Shown piece after piece: positions 57,261 to 64,000 of a stretch of 64,000 nucleotides of DNA. The notes beneath the pieces are model-generated. The model was not told where the DNA came from. It saw nothing but the letters and a program-made list of their open reading frames with translations, and ran no database searches. The first letter of the stretch is position 1; every line of letters begins with the position of its first letter. Source of the stretch: Adiantum capillus-veneris (lineage: Eukaryota; Streptophyta; Polypodiopsida; Polypodiales; Pteridaceae). The stretch is taken from the NCBI GenBank assembly GCA_014529385.2, contig CM043953.1, positions 108,258,549 through 108,322,548 on the forward strand. The letters run 5' to 3'. A program made the translations under genes and the position numbers.

Positions 57261-57565
57261 TAGGAGGCACCCGCGACACTTAACATGTATGTGCTAAGCA
57301 CCCACAACGGCACCTCCGCAATGAGAGACTTCTTTGTACTATACTTCTCATAGGTGAAATTTTGAAGTATCGTGTATGTATTTAGTCTTGGGTGTGCCTC
57401 ACACGAGAGGGTAAAAACGTAAGACAAGATTGATGTGATGTTTTATGGTCATTTTTCACAAACTCACACGCATGAGAAAGAGGTGTGCAAATCTCAACTG
57501 CACCTCTTGCACACCTCTTAGAGGTCAAGTTATCGGAGAGAGGAAGGGGTGACTTATAACAATTA

Positions 57566-57567
<2 letters not shown>

Positions 57568-57605
<38 letters not shown>
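57568..57605 (+). repeat. Poly-C tract (38 C)
   Basis: The longest homopolymer in the window. Minus-strand poly-Gly frames across it are artefacts. True length may be uncertain from sequencing. Confidence 0.95.
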
Positions 57606-57609
<4 letters not shown>

Positions 57610-57823
57610 TGGGGGTACCCTTGGGATGATGAGGAACTCTTGAGCAAGCTTGGAGACTAGGAGGCTCAAAACCTAGCTCGCGTGGAGAAGCCATGTTCCA
57701 GATAAATAGTGCTCCTTTAAGATTCAATGATGCCTATTGAGAATGAGAGAAAATTGAGAAATTTCACCTTGATTTTGAGAAAAATAGTGTAATACTAAAA
57801 AAATTGAGCTACTTTGAAAGACA

Positions 57824-58102
57824 TCATGCATAGCTTCTCCACAACTTCCTCTTTAGAGGGGAGATTCTCATCGAGGAGGGGTTTTGATAGACATATGCAA
57901 GTGAGGTCAATATGAATGATTCCTCAAAGCTTGCAACATAATAAGCATGGGAATAAATAGATTGATGATAAAATCTGTTTTTCCATCTAATGACATCCTT
58001 GATATCCTGCATATTGGTATCTGCAACAACATTAACCACGTGATCACTAAAAGACCTCATGATGCCTTCTTGTACATACTGGGGGGAAGTGCCTTCTTGC
58101 AT
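57824..58102 (-). CDS. Unassigned 92-codon frame
   Basis: The minus-strand frame from ATG 58102 (MQEGTSPQYVQEG) is open for 92 codons with mixed composition (VVADTNMQDIKDVIRWKN). A second frame in phase lies upstream at 58432-58160, with stops between. No motif is recognised. It may be a fragment of a decayed gene or transposon. Confidence 0.2.
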   Translation of the reverse strand: MQEGTSPQYVQEGIMRSFSDHVVNVVADTNMQDIKDVIRWKNRFYHQSIYSHAYYVASFEESFILTSLAYVYQNPSSMRISPLKRKLWRSYA

Positions 58103-58432
58103 TGATTTCCCAAAATTACATCATGCCTAGTGACCCATGTATGCCAGAGATTAGCTGATCTAAAAGAATGCCAAAGGGGCCCTCTTACATTCACTAATAA
58201 TCAATTCCTTTCCTCTGGGGAAATGATGTATACCATTCTCACATTTAATCAAATTTTCCACTTTGTTCAAAAATAAAACTTCCTCTTTAGCGAGTAAGTT
58301 GTCCATGCAGCTTCTTACAAAGATCAATGCAACGGAAGTTGAGATTCTCCTAGAGACACATTGGCTCAAATCCTGTTGGTCCTGGTCCTGGTCCTCAAAT
58401 CTTGTTGGTCTTGGTCCTCCTTCATTCTTCAC

Positions 58433-59543
58433 GAAGGACTAAACAATGGACATTTTGGCCCCAAACAATCAATGACTCCTCTTGTTTGCTTACATACTCA
58501 TATTAAATATAATAAGAACAAGATTTTGAATCAAGGGCTTGAATTGGTTCGTTGGACAGACATTGCATCCCTCTTGGAATTCTCATATAAGGATGCATTC
58601 ACACATGCATCAATTATTAGTAAGATGGTATTGATGCAACTGTGCCAAAATTGGCATAGCTATAGAGCTTGTATAGTTGCCTAGCTATAAGACAAATAAG
58701 TGGTGCACATGTGCTCATGCATGAGACATGGTTATCTCAAAAAGTAGATAACTATGCATTGCATGACCACTGCCTAGTACAAGATACTATATGGTTCACT
58801 CAACCCATCATCTACAAATATTTAACTAGTGCATGCTTTTTCATTGAACTTCTTTAGTTATTACATGAGGCTTGCCAAAAACTATAGAAGGACATTCTTC
58901 CAGCATAGGGTGTTGCCTCATCAAAACTACTTGTTGCTCAACAAAGTAAGAACCGACATTGCAAGCTCACAGTCAAAGGCCATTGCCAATAAAAGAGGCT
59001 CTTGTTGGCAAGAAGGGGATAAGCTAGCGCAACATAATAGGAGATATGAAAACTAGTGGATAGGGAACCCCTCCAAATTTGTCCTTCTTGCTACTCTGCA
59101 AGATTGAGACTTTAGGAGATGAGCCTCTCATGCCTTGGAAAACCAATGCACTCATTAGACAAAGTCACCCAAGAGGTCAACCATGGAGAACTTATTGTAC
59201 CACATAAGTGCAAGTCATTCCAAAAATCTAATTAAGAGGATAAGTATGGGTAGGCCCACAATAATTTCCCCTCTGAACTTATAAGAGAGAGGAGGGGGGC
59301 GGGGGGGGATACAGGGCTCACTTGAGGGTGAAGGAGGAAAGGGGAAGGAGAAGAGATAGAGAGGTATCAAAAGGAGAGGAACATATATTCCCTTTATGAA
59401 GTCTTCTAATGACATATATCTCCATTGCCAGTAGGAGATAGAGAGCAATGATACATTAGATGCCAACATTGCTAGTGCAACATTTGTAACGTTCACTTGA
59501 TGTCAATCAAAAGTTAATCTCTATTATCACAAGACCTAGACCC
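58433..59543. other. No recognised gene
   Basis: Only short open frames without motifs are seen on either strand. A purine-rich run lies near 59289-59375. No repeat termini were identified. Confidence 0.35.
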
Positions 59544-59655
59544 TTTTTTTTTTTGTGCAAAACTCACAATCGTGAGTGGATTATATTAACAACCCAAAAG
59601 AATTACAATTACTAGTCATGCTTGTGTCGAGCCATGATATCTTCCAGCAACCATC
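59544..59655 (-). repeat. Retroposon-like repeat tail with palindrome
   Basis: On the plus strand a T run (59544-59554) is followed by ACTCACAATCGTGAGT (59562-59577), then CATGCTTGTGTCGAGCCATGAT (about 59617). The same order is found at 61953-62034. In minus orientation this is a stem followed by an A tail. Confidence 0.7.
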
Positions 59656-60081
59656 AGTACACATGTACATAAATCAAAAGTGTATCCATATCCACACTCT
59701 ACCATGGAGGATTGCCTCTTGAGTATTTCATGTTTTTTGTTATTGTGTTAGGGTTATTTGAGGTTCGGGAATGAGAAATATCCCATCGATGTATATTGAC
59801 ATAAACTAATGCTAAAAAGATACAAAACAGAGTTTCACTACAAAATAGATAACCACATGTCTATTCATAAAGACATGAAAAACCTTATATATAAGATAGG
59901 GGTATAATAGATCAAAAGTGTTCAAAGGACCTAGAAGGTTGGGTTCTACAAGGATGATCTGCCGTTAAGAGGGAAGGTGTTGAAAAGCCAAGCGCTATTG
60001 GTTTGTACACAAGCCATTAGATTCTGCTACTTTAAGCAAGTCTAGAAGGCTAGGAACTGTTGAGTTTTTGATAAGGACATC

Positions 60082-60310
60082 TCACTGGCAAGCTTCTTGG
60101 AGATTATCCAAGAAGCAGAGAAACGATTGTGACCATTGGAAAAGAAATCCGATGAGTGGAGCAATGTAATCATGATCGTTATGGCTATTAATGATGTTTA
60201 AGGGATTGTGCTTTGCCAAGTACTCTGTGATTTCTTGATGTATTGAGTGCTCCTTCAAGGCTCGACTCAAGAGCTTGAGGCAATGTAAATTTATCTTTAC
60301 CATATACTAG
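60082..60310 (+). repeat. Dispersed repeat body, plus-strand copy
   Basis: It aligns with 2278-2430 and, in reverse complement, with about 62150-62235: all share a GATGAGTGGA(A/G) block, and two have 'ACCATTGG(A/G)AAAGA' before it. The sense strand reads coding-like but with stops (SFLEIIQEAE, KKSDEWSNVI). Confidence 0.55.
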
Positions 60311-61830
60311 TTGTAAATAAGTGGCATGTCCTTTTCTAAAAAGAGTGGATCCCCTGAAAATTTTGCAATGTGGGAAAGCGAGAAGGAGATTATGGAAGAA
60401 GCTATGTCCTTAGAGCTTCAGAAGGATAATGAATGATCATGAGCTAGTAATGCAAACTAAGAATAACATCAATGCTAGTAGGATCTTCATACAACTAGTG
60501 CAATCTCCAAAGGTCAGTTCTTGTTGTTTTTTGAATATTCAAGAGAAACTGCTCGCTTGGCTCTAGGACCCCACCCGAGAATGGTCCATTGAGCACAACA
60601 TCAATGCTAGTAAAAGTGCAATCTCCAAAGGTCATTTCTTATCGTTCTTTGATATTCAAGAGAAACTACTTGCTTGGCTCTAGGACCCCCACCCACGAAT
60701 GGGCCACTGAGCATAGCATCAATGCTAGTAAATGTGCTAACTATTAGTGCTCGTCGTCTCATTATTGTGGTTGGGAAGGCTCCATTATCTCATTCAATGA
60801 GGAATTGGTTTTAGGTTGAAATATGATATGAAGGGATCTAAGGTACATGAGGAAGTTAGTATACTTGACAATTTCAACAAGGTACTGCAAATTGAGGATA
60901 GATAGGATCAAGAATGTCACGCCTTGTAAGGGGCTGAGAAAATTGCATAACAAGATATCGAAGGGGGCTCTAGACTTGTGGGACATTGGTCAACTAGAAC
61001 ATATCACTTGGTTGAGCTACAACAAAGACAATTAAGCAAGGAATTCTTAATTAGACAGAGCATGTGTGTGTTTTGTATGTGCCTAGGATGATAAACAATT
61101 TGAAGTGAAACCAACAAGCTATAGCTCTTGTATCTCTAATCACTACCCCTTTGTCACAGCTTCAAATGACAAAAGCGGTAAAATAAAAACAATGTCACAC
61201 AGACCAAGCTTTTTCCTATCTACCCATAGAGCAAGATGCAATTTTGTGCATATGGAGAGAAGCCTTGGTTTCTATGATCCGTCAAAAATAGAGGAGTCAA
61301 ATCCCTTGGTGGACTTAGGAAAATACAACCAACTTGAAGATTTAGGAGTCCAAATTAGACACAAAAGAAACCTTGGCGTTGAATCACATCATACTGTTTT
61401 TTGCCTGTGGGGACAGTGAGATGAAATAGGGCGAGTTAAGCAGAGACTCTGTAAACCATCCAAAGAGCAATAGGATAAGTGTGAATGTCCCACAGTTGAG
61501 GTTCAGGACAAACCAGAGTCGCTTGTCACTCGAATCATGGAGATTCTGGCTCCCACAGTGAATTTGCCCAGCTTAAAACTACTACAGATGAAGTGTGGAT
61601 TTAGAAGTTAAGATCTCATTGTTCACGTGATAAATGTTTCGTGTCATATGAGCAATACTATTAGCTTGATGAAACGAAAGAAGAAGAAAAGGTAAGTTCC
61701 CTATTTCCTAGGATGTCGAATTGTCTCAAAGTGGCACCCTTTATCAAGCTGATGTACATAGTTGTTGTTATTGGGTGGTTGATGCGATGGCTCAGTTGGA
61801 GCATGGCTATTTATGTAGTTTTTTTTTGTA
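60311..61830. other. No recognised gene; local duplication
   Basis: A segment with GAGAAACTGCTCGCTTGGCTCTAGGACCCC near 60542 recurs near 60661 (period about 120), and 'ATCAATGCTAGTA' appears four times between 60469 and 60732. No gene is supported. Confidence 0.45.
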
Positions 61831-61851
61831 TATATATATATATATATATAC
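61829..61851 (+). repeat. (TA)n microsatellite
   Basis: About 11 TA units, followed within a few bases by CTCACTATTGTGAG, another variant of the palindrome found in the dispersed repeat family. Confidence 0.9.
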
Positions 61852-61949
61852 ACACTCTCACTATTGTGAGTTTAGGGGGGGAAAAAAGTCTTAGTTATTA
61901 AGCCATGAAAATTATGTAAAAAGACTGCTAGGGAACAAGTCAATAGACA

Positions 61950-62350
61950 ACCTTTTTTTTTGTAAAACTCACAATTGTGAGTAAATTATAACATAACCAA
62001 AAAATTACAAATTCTTGCCATGCTCGTGCCGAGCCATGATAGCTTCACAAGGTCATCATTACACTGGCTGACAGGGGAGCCACCCCATGACAAGGGATAA
62101 GCCCACACCTTTACCCATACAAGTCAGTCAAAACGGCGCCCACGGTCCTATTCCACTCATCGGAGTTTGCCTCTTTCCCAATGGTAATGATCGCCCCCCT
62201 ACTTTCTTGGAGTATCTTCATGAACTTAGTTGTTTTCATGGTGTTCTCGAAGATCTGACTTGTACCTTTCAAACTTGTTTGAAGTAGAAAAATCTCACTA
62301 TCTGCGTTGCAATGAGTTGTGCTTGGCTTGAACACCTTCTCTCCCAAGAA
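61950..62350 (-). repeat. Most complete copy of the dispersed retroposon-like repeat
   Basis: On the minus strand a body (62350-62100) homologous to 60082-60200 leads to GGCTCGGCACGAGCATGGC, then an AT-rich stretch, the perfect palindrome ACTCACAATTGTGAGT (61967-61982), and an A run (61953-61961). The body includes a 78-codon open frame from ATG 62347 (MGEKVFKPSTTHCN...SDEWNRTVGAV). An A-tailed 3' end fits a non-LTR retroposon or a processed transcript. No reverse transcriptase was found. Confidence 0.6.
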
Positions 62351-62663
62351 AAGATCGTTCTTAAAGAATCCTCGTCTTTGTTATTTTTCATTGCAAAACC
62401 CATGTTGATTCACCCCTTCCTTTCTCTTTTTCAAATCGTTGACACATACTAGGTAAATTGAAATGAGAGGTCAAAGACAATAGGATATTGAGACTTGCAT
62501 AGATCATACGTTCGATATGGTCACAATGTTGTGTACAAAGGCAGCCCTTCTCCTCTCACACTTTTAACATGCATCCTTGTTGTTTATAGAAGTAGCATGC
62601 AAATAGCACTTGCACACCTATAAAAACAACAAAAATGTGGTGAATATGAGTGAGCAATATTAT

Positions 62664-62912
62664 GGAACATACTGGGTCTAGGGACGCATGTATTAATTTA
62701 TTATTGCCTCAGATTCGCTCGAGATCATCGGGAAAAGGAAAAGTCCAACTTGGTCCGGTTCCCACGCGTTGGGCTACTCGTCGGGCGATGTGCTCCTGTC
62801 AACTGCATCCTAGCACGAGTCCTCGGAGGTAGCAAAACGCACCTGCTTCTATGCTCCGCTTCTTCTTCCTTTGCTCTGAGCAATCACGTCTCCTCTGCTC
62901 TAGCTAGACATG
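62664..62912 (+). repeat. Direct repeat pair, copy 1
   Basis: From GGAACATACTGGGTCTAGGG to CTAGCTAGACATG this 250-bp block recurs at 63416-63666 (752 bp downstream) with scattered substitutions. Confidence 0.92.
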
Positions 62913-63415
62913 CTGCCCAAGCGCCCTACACTGAGTCAGACACTGCGTTGATGAAAGACAATATGGAGAAGAAGATGAAATTTTATGGTTTCAAACAACA
63001 TTGTTATTTAAATCTTAAAAATTCATCTCTAGTGTGAGAACTCACTCTAAACATGACGAGGAACCACCTATGGTGCTCCTTGCCATGGATCTCACAAGCA
63101 ATGATGCCCCTTCATAAATCCCACGACCTATATGTCAATTATGACCTCATGCCCTTACCTTGTGACTTTTATGATTGTATAGAGTTCTTCTCTCCCTTTT
63201 AAACATAAAAATTGGTGCCTTTGAGGGGGAAAAAGATATTGATTCTCAACCATTGTTATTGCTCAAATTTATTAAAAAGAAAACTAGGAGAACCTATTCC
63301 TAGATAATGTACTTGCATGATTTGATCTTGAGAGTCATGGGTTGCCTCAAACAATCCATTGCAAATTCAATTCACCTATCTCCTCATACACTCACACAAA
63401 AGAATCGAAATTACT
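62913..63415. other. Spacer between direct repeats
   Basis: Nothing recognisable as a gene or transposon end was seen. Confidence 0.4.
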
Positions 63416-63666
63416 GGAACATATTGGGTCTAGGGACGCATGTATTAATTTATTAGTGCCCCAGATTTGTTGCCGAGATCACCGAGAAAAGGAAAAGTCT
63501 AGCTTGGTCCGGTTTCCACGTGCTCGGCTATTTGTCGGGCGACGCGCTCCTGTCAACCGCATTCTAGCACGAGTCCTCGGAGGCAGCAAAACGCACCTGC
63601 TTCTATGCTTCACTTCTTCTTCCTCTGCTCTTAGCAATCACGTCTCCTCAGCTCTAGCTAGACATG
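63416..63666 (+). repeat. Direct repeat pair, copy 2, interrupted
   Basis: It matches copy 1 up to CTAGCTAGACATG and then breaks off into LTR sequence. In copy 1 the sequence continues CTGCCCAAGCGCC, so the break marks an insertion point. Confidence 0.9.
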
Positions 63667-63898
63667 TGTGCGTTCCTTGCCACACTATCGAAGCAAGGGC
63701 CTTGCCTAACACTGTGTGCGAGCCATAGACGGCTCCAAGCACACAACTAGCTTAACTAGTAAGCTCAAAAGAGGGCAATGGTGTGTCACTCACCGCTCTA
63801 TGCTCCTGCCGTGGAGGATTCCTCGCCGCGAAGAAGAAGGAGACGCCATTACGTCGCGCTCAACCACTTCACCGTCGTCGTGCCGCCGCAATGCTCGA

Positions 63899-63966
<68 letters not shown>

Positions 63967-64000
63967 GGAGGTGAAGAAGAAGAAGATGGAGATGGAGATG
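63665..64000 (-). mobile_element. Partial LTR of the outer-element family, minus strand
   Basis: The reverse complement of this segment matches the 3' half of the outer element LTR. Shared blocks include CTCAAAAGAGGGCAATGG versus the LTR's CCATCGCCTTCTTTGAG, and GTGTGTCACTCACCGCTCTA and GGAGGATTCCTCGCCGCGAA exactly or nearly. It begins at TGTGTGCG (complement of the LTR end) and runs off the window. Its microsatellite is expanded to CT (63902-63930) and AC (63931-63965). Divergence is clearly greater than between the two LTRs of the 40-kb element. Confidence 0.85.

Overview
The window reads as nuclear DNA of a land plant. The evidence is plant-type Ty1/copia and Ty3/gypsy retrotransposons, a decayed Helitron-type Rep, a pentatricopeptide-repeat (PPR) remnant with DMYAQCG/DMYTKCG motifs, a scrap of plastid rpoC1, and very long CT/GT and poly-C microsatellites. 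The PPR remnant and the rpoC1 variant would suit a fern or another non-flowering lineage, but that is a weak inference. I see no intact host gene.

Layout. Positions 1-9708 are gene-poor flank: compound microsatellites, a decayed PPR fragment (about 5150-5600), an unassigned decayed coding stretch on the minus strand (5669-6310) and a LINE 3' end on the minus strand (6936-7918). Positions 9709-49911 are one LTR retrotransposon of about 10.2 kb (590/592-bp LTRs, CGGTT target duplications) swollen to 40.2 kb by later insertions. It has gag and protease-type reading frames, but I find no reverse transcriptase, RNase H or integrase of its own. Inside it sit: (a) a 5.7-kb Ty1/copia on the minus strand (15389-21080, GAAAC duplications); and (b) the shell of a gypsy-type element with 1.6-kb LTRs (21291-45553, CCGTG/TCGTG). 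The shell holds a 5'-truncated Ty1/copia on the plus strand (about 23210-45424). That copia was itself split by two more gypsy elements: Gypsy A (24527-33272, chromodomain type, 3' LTR truncated) and Gypsy B (34086-43910, dual-RNase-H Tat-like, GTGTT duplications). Removing the insertions in order restores the reading frames at the target sites, so the nest is internally consistent.

The outer element landed in one of two tandem copies of an uncharacterised locus. Copy A is split between 9461-9708 and 49912-50348. Copy B (about 50960-51620) still has the uninterrupted site. To the right, 53112-54840 is a Helitron/HUH Rep remnant broken by a 70-bp tandem duplication, followed at once by a plastid rpoC1-like fragment (about 55003-55187) and an unassigned open frame. 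The rest (55.7-63.7 kb) holds poly-C/poly-G tracts, a possible tRNA-derived SINE, several copies of a retroposon-like repeat ending in a palindrome plus A-tail, and a 250-bp direct-repeat pair. The second copy of that pair is interrupted at 63665 by another LTR of the outer family, on the minus strand and running off the window.

Across the nested elements the coding decay is almost entirely isolated in-frame nonsense codons, with only one frameshift noticed (in the outer gag). Duplications, boundaries and frames were read by eye; family-level identifications rest on motifs and were not checked against a database.
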